From Cryobacterium suzukii (GTDB lineage Bacteria > Actinomycetota > Actinomycetes > Actinomycetales > Microbacteriaceae), in contig NZ_SOHJ01000014.1 of the NCBI RefSeq assembly GCF_004403185.1, forward strand, positions 306,658 through 370,657: a stretch of DNA of 64,000 nucleotides. Direction: 5' to 3'. The notes beneath the pieces are model-generated. The model was given only the letters and a program-made list of their open reading frames with translations. It was not told the DNA's origin and did no database searches. This document shows, piece after piece, positions 1 to 8,546 of the stretch (positions are counted from its first letter, which is position 1; every line of letters starts with the position of its first letter). A program made the position numbers and the translations under genes.

Positions 1-821
1 TCTCACCGAATGACCCGGACTCTCCTCCGACAAACCCCACCCTGCAGCCGCCGTACTACCTCACCATGCAGGTGCCCGGATCGGACAAGCCGTCATTCTC
101 GCTGTATTCAACTTTCCAGCCGGAAGCGACCGGTGAGTCCAGTCGTAACGTGCTCTACGGTTACCTCGCCGTAGACGCTGATGCGGGTGCTGAAGATGGC
201 GTGCGCGCCGACGGTTACGGTCAGCTGCGACTGCTCAACCTGCCCAAGGACGGCACAGTTCCCGGCCCCGGCCAGGTGCAGAACGTCTTCAACGCCGACC
301 CGACCGTGTCGACAGAGCTCAACCTGCTGCGGCAGGGATCGTCGACCGTTCTCAACGGTAACCTGCTGACCCTCCCGGTCGGTGGCGGGCTGCTCTACGT
401 TCAGCCGGTGTACGTGAAGTCCACCGGTGAGACCAGCTATCCGCTGCTGCAGAAGGTGCTCGTGGCCTTCGGTGACCAGATCGCGTTTGAGGACACCCTC
501 GACGGTGCCCTCGACGTTCTGTTCGGCGGCGACTCGGGTGCGACGGCCGGTGATACGGCCGTTCCGGACGATGCCACGGCGAACAACGGCGGAACAACGG
601 GTGGCGCGACAGATGGCGCGACCGGCGGTACGGATGTGCCGACCGGATCAACCGGCGATGCAGCAACGGATGCCCAACTCAAGTCGCTGCTCGCCGTCGC
701 CAAGACGGCGCTCGCCGACAAGGCAACCGCCCTCGCCGCCGGCAACTTCGCCGACTACGGTACCGCGGACGCCAAACTCGCCGAAACGATCGCGAGCATG
801 CTCACCCTGCTCGGCGAGTAG
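1..821 (+). CDS. UPF0182 family membrane protein, C-terminal part (5' end outside the window)
   Basis: The reading frame is open from the first base, so only the last 272 or so residues of the gene are here. UPF0182 (COG1615) proteins are large membrane proteins of roughly 900-1000 residues with unknown function. Typical family stretches are visible: PPYYLTM, VPGPGQVQN, LNLLRQG and the run LLYVQPVYV, then FGDQIAFEDTLD. The tail after about residue 180 of this fragment is Gly/Thr/Asp-rich and ends in an Ala-rich helix, also usual for the family. No membrane segments lie in this part. Family assignment is firm; the role is unknown. Confidence 0.93.
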   Translation, partial: SPNDPDSPPTNPTLQPPYYLTMQVPGSDKPSFSLYSTFQPEATGESSRNVLYGYLAVDADAGAEDGVRADGYGQLRLLNLPKDGTVPGPGQVQNVFNADPTVSTELNLLRQGSSTVLNGNLLTLPVGGGLLYVQPVYVKSTGETSYPLLQKVLVAFGDQIAFEDTLDGALDVLFGGDSGATAGDTAVPDDATANNGGTTGGATDGATGGTDVPTGSTGDAATDAQLKSLLAVAKTALADKATALAAGNFADYGTADAKLAETIASMLTLLGE

Positions 822-841
822 CTTTACCCGCACGATCTGTT

Positions 842-874
842 GCAAGCCCTCACCCGCCTCGGGTGGGGGCTTGC
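842..874 (+). terminator. Rho-independent-like terminator of the UPF0182 gene
   Basis: GCAAGCCC (842-849) pairs with GGGCTTGC (867-874), with an inner ACCC/GGGT pairing. It starts 20 nt after the stop codon. The T-tract is poor (ggttgttc), so termination strength is uncertain. Confidence 0.6.
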
Positions 875-988
875 GGTTGTTCGGCCCGGTGGTGTTTGAT
901 GCCTGTAGAGAAACGTTTTTTCGGCGCTATTTTGGGTGCGAGTTTGCGATACCGACCCAAAGTGGTCCGCCGCGCTTTCAGGGTGTGC

Positions 989-994
989 TAAATT
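989..994 (+). promoter_or_regulatory. putative -10 box for the first initiator tRNA
   Basis: TAAATT lies 11 nt before the tRNA. The context GCTAAA(T/C)T recurs before the second tRNA copy (TAAACT at 2510-2515), which supports a shared promoter element. No convincing -35 box was found. Confidence 0.35.
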
Positions 995-1005
995 TGTACT
1001 TGTAG

Positions 1006-1079
1006 CGCGGGGTGGAGCAGTTCGGTAGCTCGCTGGGCTCATAACCCAGAGGTCGTAGGTTCAAATCCTGCCCCCGCAA
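1006..1079 (+). tRNA. initiator tRNA-fMet (CAT), copy 1
   Basis: This is a complete 74-nt cloverleaf. Initiator hallmarks are visible: position 1 is C facing A72 (the unpaired end of the acceptor stem), and the anticodon stem carries three consecutive G:C pairs next to the CTCATAA loop. The T arm GTAGG/TTCAAAT/CCTGC is intact. The 3' CCA is not fully encoded (CAGA follows the discriminator base). The sequence is identical to the copy at 2603-2676. Confidence 0.97.
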
Positions 1080-1150
1080 CAGAAAAGTTCAGTTCAGATC
1101 TAGTTTCTATCCCTCAAGGGGGAGTAGAAAATGGTTGAATCAGCGCAATT

Positions 1151-1181
1151 CCGGCGTAGCCCATGGCTACGCCGGTTTTTT
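1151..1181 (+). terminator. terminator downstream of initiator tRNA copy 1
   Basis: A perfect 11-bp stem, CCGGCGTAGCC (1151-1161) with GGCTACGCCGG (1165-1175), has a 3-nt loop and is followed by six T. It lies about 70 nt beyond the tRNA. Confidence 0.9.
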
Positions 1182-1463
1182 GTATATCCACAGGAGATGC
1201 GCCTCGAATCTCCTCGTCAAAGCTGGCCCCGGGGCCGGTCGACAGACGCATCCATGGGGGGACTGGGCCTTGAGGCGCACTTCAATGTGCAATCGCCGCC
1301 TTGCCGGTACGGCTCTCCAAGTCTCTCCGACTAATAACCATTTTCAATGGCGAGCATGGCCCGGTCGGGATTGTCGTCGTAGTTCAGGCGGGGTTTAATC
1401 GTTCGAGCGTTGCATCGGCGGCGAGGTCTATCCCTGGCCGGATGCCGGGTGCACAATGGCCTC

Positions 1464-2258
1464 GTGGAAGCCAAGTCCCCGGCCGAAGATGAGCTTGCCG
1501 CGTTGCGGCGGCGGGCCTATGGCCGCGACGCCGACATCGGTGAGGATCCGCGCGCGCAGGCACGGCTCGCGGACCTGGAGCGCCAACATTCGACCCGAGA
1601 ACACGACACATCCGCGGTTACTCGTGCCGCGCCCCCGATCGGACGCGCGACCGAGTTCGACGCCTCGCCGACCGTCGACACTGCCCATGGCGCGTTCGCG
1701 GCCTCCGACGTCGCACACGGGGCGGAAGACGGGATCGCGGCGACACCGAACGACCCCGTACCGAGCGCGAGTACCCGTGGGCGGATCAGGCGGGCGCTGC
1801 CATGGGCGATCGCGGCGGGTGCCGGGGTGGTAGCGATTGCCTTCGGGGCAATGTACGTCGCTGCGATGACCGAACCGCTGGTGGAAGCACAGCTCACCGC
1901 GCTCGATGGGCCCCGTTCCGGCAGCATTCCTCCCGTTTTGGAGCAGGAAGATCTCGACTTCTTGGCTACCGCCGACCCCGTCTTCGTCTCGCACGGCCGC
2001 TACGGTCCCCTGGACGTGTGGAGCACGACCGCTCCTCACAACTGGCAGTGCCTCGCGGTCGTGTTCAATTCGAGCGTGTGGCGCTTCAACTGCACCGTGT
2101 CCAACCTGGACACAGTCGCAGACGTGACGGTCGATGAGAGATTGTTACCCACGGATGCCCCGGGTGGCCCCATTCCGGATTGGTCGAGCATCCGGTTCGT
2201 CCTGCACGATGACGTCGTCGACGTGTATATCGCCCGCAACGCTAACCCGGACGCTTGA
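1464..2258 (+). CDS. hypothetical single-pass membrane protein
   Basis: A 264-residue protein of unknown function. The GTG at 1464 is preferred over the in-frame TTG at 1410, because a -10-like CACAAT (1452-1457) lies 6 nt before it, as in the leaderless genes of this window. Residues 1-90 are charged and look cytoplasmic and partly disordered. A membrane segment follows at about 105-135 (ALPWAIAAGAGVVAIAFGAM). The remaining 130 residues contain WQCL and FNCT cysteines that could form a disulfide outside the membrane. It stands alone between two identical initiator tRNA genes. A similar architecture is common in Microbacteriaceae hypothetical proteins. Confidence 0.72.
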   Translation: MEAKSPAEDELAALRRRAYGRDADIGEDPRAQARLADLERQHSTREHDTSAVTRAAPPIGRATEFDASPTVDTAHGAFAASDVAHGAEDGIAATPNDPVPSASTRGRIRRALPWAIAAGAGVVAIAFGAMYVAAMTEPLVEAQLTALDGPRSGSIPPVLEQEDLDFLATADPVFVSHGRYGPLDVWSTTAPHNWQCLAVVFNSSVWRFNCTVSNLDTVADVTVDERLLPTDAPGGPIPDWSSIRFVLHDDVVDVYIARNANPDA

Positions 2259-2602
2259 CCCGCCTGCAACGGACGCGCAGTTCGAGCCGCTTCTTGGGCC
2301 AGAGCCATGATGCGACCAAGGTTTTTCCTCGTCCGCTGGCAGCGCGGCGTCAGGCCTTGGAAAGAGTCCTTCGGCTTGTGTCGGTCTCCGGGGTCGCGTT
2401 TCGAAGTGTTTGGTCGGATCGTGCGTGGACCCAGATACGTTCACTCGTGAAAACTCGGCGCGATAGCGTCCCATAGTCGAGCTGGGTCGAGTGATCACGA
2501 AGAGTGAGCTAAACTAAGTACACCAACGCAAACAGCTGGATCGAGAAAATCCGATCTGATGAGGCTTTTTTCGAAGGACGACCGCCACAAAGCGGTCAGC
2601 GT
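2259..2602. other. intergenic stretch without a recognisable gene
   Basis: About 340 nt between the membrane-protein gene and the second tRNA. The only recognisable element is the -10-like TAAACT at 2510-2515, about 90 nt before the tRNA, which would give a long tRNA 5' leader. The short open frames here have no family resemblance. Confidence 0.5.
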
Positions 2603-2676
2603 CGCGGGGTGGAGCAGTTCGGTAGCTCGCTGGGCTCATAACCCAGAGGTCGTAGGTTCAAATCCTGCCCCCGCAA
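2603..2676 (+). tRNA. initiator tRNA-fMet (CAT), copy 2
   Basis: Identical over all 74 nt to copy 1, with the same C1-A72 mismatch and three G:C pairs in the anticodon stem. Identity extends only about 4 nt past the gene and not upstream, so the copies have different leaders. CCA is not encoded. Confidence 0.97.
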
Positions 2677-2681
2677 CAGAT

Positions 2682-2713
2682 GCCCCCGGAACCCATGGTT
2701 CCGGGGGCTTTTT
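2682..2713 (+). terminator. strong terminator after initiator tRNA copy 2
   Basis: A perfect 12-bp stem, GCCCCCGGAACC (2682-2693) with GGTTCCGGGGGC (2697-2708), has a CAT loop and is followed by TTTTT. It also lies 20 nt past the end of the convergent cysteine desulfurase gene and may serve both strands. Confidence 0.92.
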
Positions 2714-2733
2714 CGTACCCTTGCAAAAAGGCG

Positions 2734-3873
2734 CTACCCGCGCAGGCTGGCAACCGCAGCGACAGCTGCGTGAACGGATGCCGCCGCCTCGGCCGCCTCG
2801 GCCGCAGTCGTACCAGCACCCAGCGTGAACCGAACCGCGGTCAACGCCACGTCGGCCGACAAGCCCATGGCCATGAGCACGTGCGAGGGCTCGCTGCTGC
2901 CGGCCGCGCAGGCGGACCCACTCGAACACACGATGCCGCGCGCTTCGAGCTCGAGTAACACCGCCTCGCCGCTCGTTCCTGGGAAGACGAAGGACGCGGT
3001 GCCCGGCAGGCGTTCGGTCGGGTGCCCGGTGAGCCGGGCCGACGGCGTCTCGCGCAGCACCGTGCCGATGAACTCGTCGCGGAGGGCGCTGGTTCGCTCG
3101 GCGACGAGAGCGCGTTCCTCACCGGCGAGGCGTAGCGCCACGGCGAGGGCGACCGCTCCCGCGACGTTCTCTGTGCCGCTGCGTTTGCCACGCTCCTGGC
3201 CGCCGCCGTGCAGCAGCGGCTCGATCGTGAGGCGGCCCCGCAGATAGACCGCTCCGATGCCGGGGGGAGCGCCGAGCTTGTGGCCGGAGAGACTCAGCGC
3301 GTCCACGCCGAGTGTCGACACGTTGAGGTCGAGCCAGCCGCCGGCCTGTACGGCGTCGGTGTGGAACGGCACGCCGACGGCGCGGGCTGTTAGAGCGAGT
3401 TCCGCAATGGGCTGTACGGTGCCGACCTCGTTGTTGGCGTAGTGCACAGAGACCAGCGTGGTGTCTGGACGGAGCGCGCGGGCGAGAGAAGCGGGATCGA
3501 CGCGGCCGGCAGCATCCACTTCAAGCAGGGTGATTTGAAAACCGTGCAGGCGGCGCAGGTAGTCGCAGGATTCGAGCACGGCCTCATGCTCGATCGGGGT
3601 GGTCACGATGTGGCGGCCGCGCGGGGCACCGAGGGCGATCCCCTTAATCGCAAGGTTGTCGCTCTCGGTACCCCCACTGGTGAACGTCACCTCGCCGGGC
3701 CGGCAGCCGAGCGACTGGGCGACGCTGCTGCGCGCCTCCAGCAGTGCGGCGGCGGCGGCCTCACCTACCTGGTGGTGGCTCGACGGGTTGCCGAAGCCGT
3801 TGAGCTGCGTCCACATGGCTTCGAGTGCCTCGCGGCGCACCGGGGTCGTCGCGGCATTGTCCAGATAAATCAT
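2734..3873 (-). CDS. cysteine desulfurase of the NAD operon (NifS/IscS family)
   Basis: A 379-residue PLP enzyme that releases sulfur from cysteine for Fe-S cluster assembly. The PLP lysine is K199 in SGHKLG, the PLP-contacting His is in IEHEAVL, and the mobile catalytic cysteine is C322 in SSGSACAAG. It is the last gene of the nad operon and overlaps nadC by 4 nt (ATGA). Quinolinate synthase NadA needs a 4Fe-4S cluster, so this paralogue most likely serves NadA maturation, as reported for nifS genes next to nad genes in other bacteria. General housekeeping use is the alternative. Confidence 0.93.
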   Translation of the reverse strand: MIYLDNAATTPVRREALEAMWTQLNGFGNPSSHHQVGEAAAAALLEARSSVAQSLGCRPGEVTFTSGGTESDNLAIKGIALGAPRGRHIVTTPIEHEAVLESCDYLRRLHGFQITLLEVDAAGRVDPASLARALRPDTTLVSVHYANNEVGTVQPIAELALTARAVGVPFHTDAVQAGGWLDLNVSTLGVDALSLSGHKLGAPPGIGAVYLRGRLTIEPLLHGGGQERGKRSGTENVAGAVALAVALRLAGEERALVAERTSALRDEFIGTVLRETPSARLTGHPTERLPGTASFVFPGTSGEAVLLELEARGIVCSSGSACAAGSSEPSHVLMAMGLSADVALTAVRFTLGAGTTAAEAAEAAASVHAAVAAVASLRG

Positions 3874-4757
3874 GGGTTCGAAAGGGCAAATCCTGCCGGA
3901 GTGTTCACCCGGATGGCGATGTCCAGGCCGAGGTCGAGTGAGTGCACACTGTGGGTGAGCGCACCGACCGAGATGACATCGACACCGGATGCGGCAATGT
4001 CGCGCACCGTCGCCAGTGACACGCCGCCGCTGGCTTCGACGATCGCGCGCCCGGCGACCTGCTGCACGCCTATAAGCAGATCCTCCGGGCTGAAATTGTC
4101 GAGCATGATCGTGTCGATACCGGCCGCGAGCACGTCGTCAATCTGGTCCAGCCGGTCGACCTCCACCTCGAAGTGAGTGGTGTGCGACAGGCGGGCGCGC
4201 ACGGCGCGCAGCGCTTCGGTGAGGCTGAGCGGCCCGGCTGCGAGAACGGCGAGGTGGTTGTCCTTGGCCATCACGGTGTCGGAGAGGCTGAAGCGGTGGT
4301 TGTGGCCGCCGCCATCGCGCACGGCCTGCCGTTCGAGGGCGCGCAGCCCCGGTGTGGTCTTGCGGGTGTCGACGATGCGGGCGTTTGTGCCGGCCGTCTC
4401 GGCGACGTACTGGGCGGTGAGCGTGGCGATTCCGCCCATCCGCTGCACGAAATTCAGACCAATGCGCTCCGCCTGCAGGATGCCGCGGGCAGGGCCGGTT
4501 ACCTCGGCCAGCGTGGCGCCGATCTCGAACCGGTCGCCGTCCGCGACGAACTGATGCACCTCGATGCGGGGGTCGGTCAGACGGAAAGCGGCCGCGAAGA
4601 CGGCACCGCCGCTGAACACGCCGGGTTCGCGCGCTTCAAGCTTGGCTGTCGCGACGGCGTCCTGGGGAATGAGCACGGCCGAGGTGAGGTCTCCCCAGGG
4701 GGCGTCTTCGTCGAGGGCGGCCTGCACGACGACATCGATGGAGTGTTGGGTCAGCAT
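3870..4757 (-). CDS. nadC: nicotinate-nucleotide diphosphorylase (quinolinate phosphoribosyltransferase)
   Basis: A 295-residue enzyme that converts quinolinate and PRPP to nicotinate mononucleotide, CO2 and PPi. The ATG at 4757 was chosen because it overlaps the nadB stop by 7 nt and gives a normal N-terminus (AALDEDAPWGDLTS). Family motifs include LNFVQRMGGIAT, DTRKTTPGLR, KDNHLA and the glycine-rich VEASGGVSL near the C-terminus. The long upstream frame extension on this strand is an artefact overlapping nadB. Confidence 0.96.
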   Translation of the reverse strand: MLTQHSIDVVVQAALDEDAPWGDLTSAVLIPQDAVATAKLEAREPGVFSGGAVFAAAFRLTDPRIEVHQFVADGDRFEIGATLAEVTGPARGILQAERIGLNFVQRMGGIATLTAQYVAETAGTNARIVDTRKTTPGLRALERQAVRDGGGHNHRFSLSDTVMAKDNHLAVLAAGPLSLTEALRAVRARLSHTTHFEVEVDRLDQIDDVLAAGIDTIMLDNFSPEDLLIGVQQVAGRAIVEASGGVSLATVRDIAASGVDVISVGALTHSVHSLDLGLDIAIRVNTPAGFALSNP

Positions 4758-6319
4758 GCGATGGCCTCCTTGGCCGGAACGAGTTCGAGCGATTGCGAGT
4801 GGGACCAGGCCAGTTCGGCCCGGGGTTCGGCGAAGTCCGCGCGAAAGTGTGCGCCCCGGGACTCTTCGCGGGCCAGGGCGGCGGCCACGAGCAGCCGAGC
4901 GAGGCCCAGCAGGTTGCGGTCTTCGAGGGCGGCGACCGACGTACTGGTGGCGGGCGGTGAGGACCAGCCGTCGAGGATGGCGGCGGCCCCGGTCAAGCCG
5001 GTACCGGATCGGTGTACGCCGGCACAATCCCAGAGGAGTCGCTGCAGCTGCGTGCGATCGACCAGCGTGTTAAGATCGGCCGGCAGCGGCCGGGAAGGAT
5101 CCGCGGGTTGGGCCGCGTCGAAGATCGGGGTGCTGTGTGCGCGCATCGGCCACGGTCGCCCCAGCGCGCGCACGGCTCGGTCGGCGAACACGGCGGCCTC
5201 GAGCAATGAGTTGGAGGCGAGCCGGTTGGCGCCGTGCGCTCCTGTGCGAGCCACCTCGCCGACGGCGAAGAGCCCGGGCAGACTGGTGCGAGCCCAGGTA
5301 TCCGTTTCAACCCCGCCCATCCAGTAATGCGCGGCCGGCGCCACGGGAATTGGATCGACCGCCCAGTCTAGGCCTGCCGCCCGGCAGGCGGCCGTGATCG
5401 TTGGGAATCGGGTTTCCAGCAGGTCGCGGCCGAGTCCGGTCGCATCGAGCAGCACTGGGGCACCGTTTTGCCGCTCCATCTGGCGGGCAATGGCGCGGGC
5501 GACGACGTCGCGCGGCGCGAGTTCCGCGTCGGGGTGCTCGGCGAGCATGAAGCGCTGGCCGAGCTGATCGCGCAACACAGCGCCCTCGCCGCGCACCGCC
5601 TCCGACACCAGCGGGGTGCCCGGCACCGCGAGGGCGGTGGGGTGAAACTGATAAAACTCCACATCGGCGACGGATGCCCCGGCTCTATACGCCGCAGCCA
5701 CCCCGTCGCCGGTCGCGACTACGGGATTGGTGGTGTGCGTGTACAGCGCGCCGGCGCCGCCGGTGGCCAGAATCACCGCGTCGGCGGTCAGCGAGAACTG
5801 CACGCCGTTGGGGCCGAGCACCCGGGCTCCAACCACTTCACCACGGTCAAGAATCAGATCGACGAGCATCGTGTGCTCGTGCACCTCGATCGCAGCTCGG
5901 CGTCGAACGGTGGTTACGAGCGCGGCTTCGACCGCTGCGCCGGTTGCGTCGCCGCCGGCGTGCACGACCCGCGAGCGGGAGTGAGCCGCTTCAAGGCCGC
6001 GGGCCACGCCGGATTCGTCCCGGTCGAAGTCCACCCCGAAACGAATGAGGTCGCGCACCCGCGCCGGACCTTCTTCGCAGAGCACGCGCACGGCGGCCGG
6101 GTCGCAGAGTCCCGCGCCGGCGCGCAGCGTGTCGAGCACGTGCGCGTCGACCGAGTCGTCGCGAAACAGGGCAGCGGCGATGCCGCCCTGCGCGTACCGG
6201 GTATTGCTCTCCGGCAGCACCGACTTGGTGACGAGCACGACCCGGTGGCCGGCATCCGCTGCCCGCACGGCGGCGAGCAGACCGCCGAGGCCGCTGCCGA
6301 TGACGAGAATCGATGCCAT
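4751..6319 (-). CDS. nadB: L-aspartate oxidase
   Basis: A 522-residue flavoprotein oxidising L-aspartate to iminoaspartate, the substrate of NadA. The N-terminal FAD-binding GSGLGG is at about residues 8-13. RYAQGGIAAA, the HTTNP loop, EFYQFHPTAL and the C-terminal AAHYWMGGVE and GAHGANRLASNS are typical of NadB. It follows nadA by 1 nt and overlaps nadC by 7 nt, so translation is probably coupled along the operon. FAD would be reoxidised by O2 or another acceptor in the cytoplasm. Confidence 0.97.
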   Translation of the reverse strand: MASILVIGSGLGGLLAAVRAADAGHRVVLVTKSVLPESNTRYAQGGIAAALFRDDSVDAHVLDTLRAGAGLCDPAAVRVLCEEGPARVRDLIRFGVDFDRDESGVARGLEAAHSRSRVVHAGGDATGAAVEAALVTTVRRRAAIEVHEHTMLVDLILDRGEVVGARVLGPNGVQFSLTADAVILATGGAGALYTHTTNPVVATGDGVAAAYRAGASVADVEFYQFHPTALAVPGTPLVSEAVRGEGAVLRDQLGQRFMLAEHPDAELAPRDVVARAIARQMERQNGAPVLLDATGLGRDLLETRFPTITAACRAAGLDWAVDPIPVAPAAHYWMGGVETDTWARTSLPGLFAVGEVARTGAHGANRLASNSLLEAAVFADRAVRALGRPWPMRAHSTPIFDAAQPADPSRPLPADLNTLVDRTQLQRLLWDCAGVHRSGTGLTGAAAILDGWSSPPATSTSVAALEDRNLLGLARLLVAAALAREESRGAHFRADFAEPRAELAWSHSQSLELVPAKEAIAC

Positions 6320-6320
6320 G

Positions 6321-7679
6321 TCAGGCGCCGACGGTGCTCAAGACCGGCGCAGCGACCGGCTGCGCAGTCACGGGCGCAGTGGATGCCGGTGGCCGGGCTG
6401 CGAGCATCCGCTCAAGGGCAAGTCGGGCGTGACCGGCGACATCGGCCGAGACCGTGATCTGGTTGAGCACCGTACCTGGCGCTTCACCACCGCCGACGAG
6501 TGCTTCGAGCACCCAGGCCAGGTAGCCGGCGTGGATACGGTACATGGTCGAGCAGGGGCAGATCACCGGGTCGAGGCAGAAGATCTCATGCTCGGGATGC
6601 TGGGCAGCGAGCCGGTTGACGAGATTGATCTCGGTGCCGATGGCAAAGGTGGCGCCGGCCGGAGCGGCGGCGATGGCCTTGGCGATGAAATCGGTTGAGC
6701 CGGCCGAGTCGGCGGCGTCGACGACCTCCATCGGGCATTCCGGGTGCACCAAGACCCGCACGCCGGGGTGCTCGGCGCGGGCGGCCTGGATCTGCGGCAC
6801 GGTGAAGCGACGGTGCACGCTGCAGAAGCCGTGCCAGAGCACGACCCGGGCGTCATCGAGCCGGGCAGCAGTATTGCCACCGAGGGGCTTGGTCGGGTTC
6901 CACATCGGCATCTGCTCGAGCGGAACGCCCATGGCCTTGGCGGTGTTGCGGCCGAGGTGCTGGTCAGGAAAGAACAGAACCCGCTGGCCTCGTTCGAACG
7001 CCCACTCGAGCACGGCCTGGGCGTTCGACGAGGTGCAGACGATGCCGCCGTGCTCGCCGCAAAAGCCTTTGAGCGCCGCGGAGGAATTCATGTAGGTGAC
7101 CGGAATCACCGGAACTCGGCCGGAAGCATCCGGAGCCGTGCCGTAGAGCTCTGCGAGCTGTTCCCAGCACTCGGTGACCGAATCAATGTCGGCCATGTCG
7201 GCCATCGAGCAGCCGGCGGCAAGGTTGGGCAAAATCACGGCCTGGTCGCCTCCGGAGAGCAGATCAGCGGTTTCGGCCATGAAGTGCACGCCGCAAAACA
7301 CAATCGCGGCGGCGTCCGGGCGGCTCTGGGTGGCCTGGGCGAGCTGAAAGCTGTCGCCAACGAAATCCGCGTGGCGCAGCACCTCGTCGCGCTGGTAGAA
7401 ATGACCGAGAATGACCACCGAATCGCCGAGCGCCTGTTTGGCTTCGACGATGCGAGCGCTGAGTTCCTCCGGTGAGGCGGTGCGGTAGCGCTCCGGCAGT
7501 GCGCCCTGGCGGGGCGACCCGGCCGGAATCACGTCGCCCATCGAGGAACCGGGCCCGTAGCCGGGCGCGGCCGCGTCGAACTCCCACGGAGGCGTCGCCA
7601 GGTCGGTGCTGCAGGTGCTGCCGGCGGCTTTGCCGGTGCTGATGAGACGAATGGTGGTCTCGACCGAGGGAATTGTCAT
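6321..7679 (-). CDS. nadA: quinolinate synthase A
   Basis: A 452-residue 4Fe-4S enzyme condensing iminoaspartate with dihydroxyacetone phosphate to quinolinate. The start at 7679 is set by an AAGGAG ribosome site 7 nt upstream. Cluster cysteines are visible in LAAGCSMAD, HPECPMEV and the CPCSTMYR stretch near residue 385. ILGHFYQRDEV, YMNSSAALK and FFPDQHLGRNT are family signatures. The N-terminus is about 60 residues longer than in short NadA types, as usual in actinobacteria. It lies 49 nt after nrtR without an obvious promoter between, so it is likely cotranscribed. Confidence 0.96.
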   Translation of the reverse strand: MTIPSVETTIRLISTGKAAGSTCSTDLATPPWEFDAAAPGYGPGSSMGDVIPAGSPRQGALPERYRTASPEELSARIVEAKQALGDSVVILGHFYQRDEVLRHADFVGDSFQLAQATQSRPDAAAIVFCGVHFMAETADLLSGGDQAVILPNLAAGCSMADMADIDSVTECWEQLAELYGTAPDASGRVPVIPVTYMNSSAALKGFCGEHGGIVCTSSNAQAVLEWAFERGQRVLFFPDQHLGRNTAKAMGVPLEQMPMWNPTKPLGGNTAARLDDARVVLWHGFCSVHRRFTVPQIQAARAEHPGVRVLVHPECPMEVVDAADSAGSTDFIAKAIAAAPAGATFAIGTEINLVNRLAAQHPEHEIFCLDPVICPCSTMYRIHAGYLAWVLEALVGGGEAPGTVLNQITVSADVAGHARLALERMLAARPPASTAPVTAQPVAAPVLSTVGA

Positions 7680-7728
7680 GGCCGTGCTCCTTGAACAGTG
7701 AAGGGGGTGGAAAGTGCGAAACAGTGGG

Positions 7729-8448
7729 TTAGACGGTCGGTTCGGGTGGGTCATGCTCGGCGGCCCGGTCGTCGTAGCGGTAGAGCCGTGCCGGGCGATG
7801 CCGCGCCCCAGCCACGTGTTGGTCGGTGCTGATCAGGCTGCCGCTCGCCTCGATCGACCGACGAAAGTTGGCCGGATCGAGTGCCTTCTGCAGCACGGCC
7901 TCGTGTACCTCGCGCAGTTGGGCGAGGGTGAACGTGTCGCCGAGAAAGGCGTGGGCGATGCGGGCGTATTCCACTTTGGTGCGCAGGCGCCAGAGCGCGT
8001 ATTCGACGATGCGGTTATGGTCGAAGGCGAGTGGAGGAAGGCGGTCAGCGGCAAACCAGCGCACGTTCTCTCCGACGGATGCCCGCTCCGCGACTTCGGA
8101 ACGCACGAGCGCCCAATAGACGACGGAGACCACGCGCAGCCCGGGGGAGCGGTCGATATCGCCGAAGGTGTACAACTGTTCGAGATACCGCGGCGAGAGA
8201 TCGGTCGTCTCACGCAGGGTGCGGGCGGCGGCCGCCGCGAGTTCCTCGTCGGCGGGCAGCCAGCCGCCGGGCAGCGCCCAGAGGTCGAGGTGCGGCTCGC
8301 GAGTACGGCGCACGAGGGGCAGCCACAAGGTCTTGCGTCCCGACGTATCGTCGTGGCGCAGGGTGAAGATCACCGTTGAGACGGCCAGGGTTGCGTGAGC
8401 GGTTCCGCGCGCGAACGGGCTCTGCTCGGTCAGATGGTGCTCCAGCAC
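7729..8448 (-). CDS. nrtR: NrtR-type Nudix-related transcriptional regulator of NAD metabolism
   Basis: A 239-residue protein with an N-terminal Nudix domain (about 15-140) and a C-terminal winged-helix domain (about 150-225, with TLAQLREVHEAVL and ANFRRSIEASG). The Nudix box is degenerate: the canonical REUXEEXGU positions read RTLRETTDL. Loss of catalytic residues is expected for NrtR, which senses NAD-derived ligands (ADP-ribose in studied cases) instead of hydrolysing them. The gene heads the nadABC operon and has palindromic candidate operators upstream. GTG at 8448 is the only usual in-frame start after the upstream stop codon. Confidence 0.9.
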   Translation of the reverse strand: MLEHHLTEQSPFARGTAHATLAVSTVIFTLRHDDTSGRKTLWLPLVRRTREPHLDLWALPGGWLPADEELAAAAARTLRETTDLSPRYLEQLYTFGDIDRSPGLRVVSVVYWALVRSEVAERASVGENVRWFAADRLPPLAFDHNRIVEYALWRLRTKVEYARIAHAFLGDTFTLAQLREVHEAVLQKALDPANFRRSIEASGSLISTDQHVAGARHRPARLYRYDDRAAEHDPPEPTV

Positions 8449-8500
8449 GGGAATCCAGTCGTAAAGGTCGGAGTGACTTTAACTGCTGGAGCCATCATAT

Positions 8501-8513
8501 AGTCAATTTGACT
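8501..8513. promoter_or_regulatory. candidate NrtR operator (perfect inverted repeat)
   Basis: AGTCAA-T-TTGACT is a perfect 13-bp palindrome about 55 nt before the nrtR start. On the minus strand it is directly followed by TATATG (8501-8496), a plausible -10 box, so a bound repressor would block transcription of nrtR-nadABC. NrtR regulators usually bind such AT-rich inverted repeats; binding here is inferred. Confidence 0.6.
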
Positions 8514-8528
8514 CAAACACCGAAATAT

Positions 8529-8546
8529 GTCAAATTCAGATTTGAC
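8529..8546. promoter_or_regulatory. second inverted repeat upstream of nrtR
   Basis: GTCAAAT (8529-8535) and ATTTGAC (8540-8546) form a perfect 7-bp inverted repeat with a TCAG spacer. It shares the GTCAA/TTGAC half-site with 8501-8513 and overlaps the 3' end of the neighbouring glycosyltransferase gene. The half-site centres are about 30 bp apart, compatible with cooperative binding on one face. Confidence 0.5.

Noticed and set aside
1131..1334. A 67-codon open frame after the first initiator tRNA
   Set aside because: It runs through the tRNA terminator hairpin, has no ribosome site and no family likeness.
4173..5327. A 384-codon open frame on the plus strand
   Set aside because: Lies antisense to nadC and nadB, both well supported.
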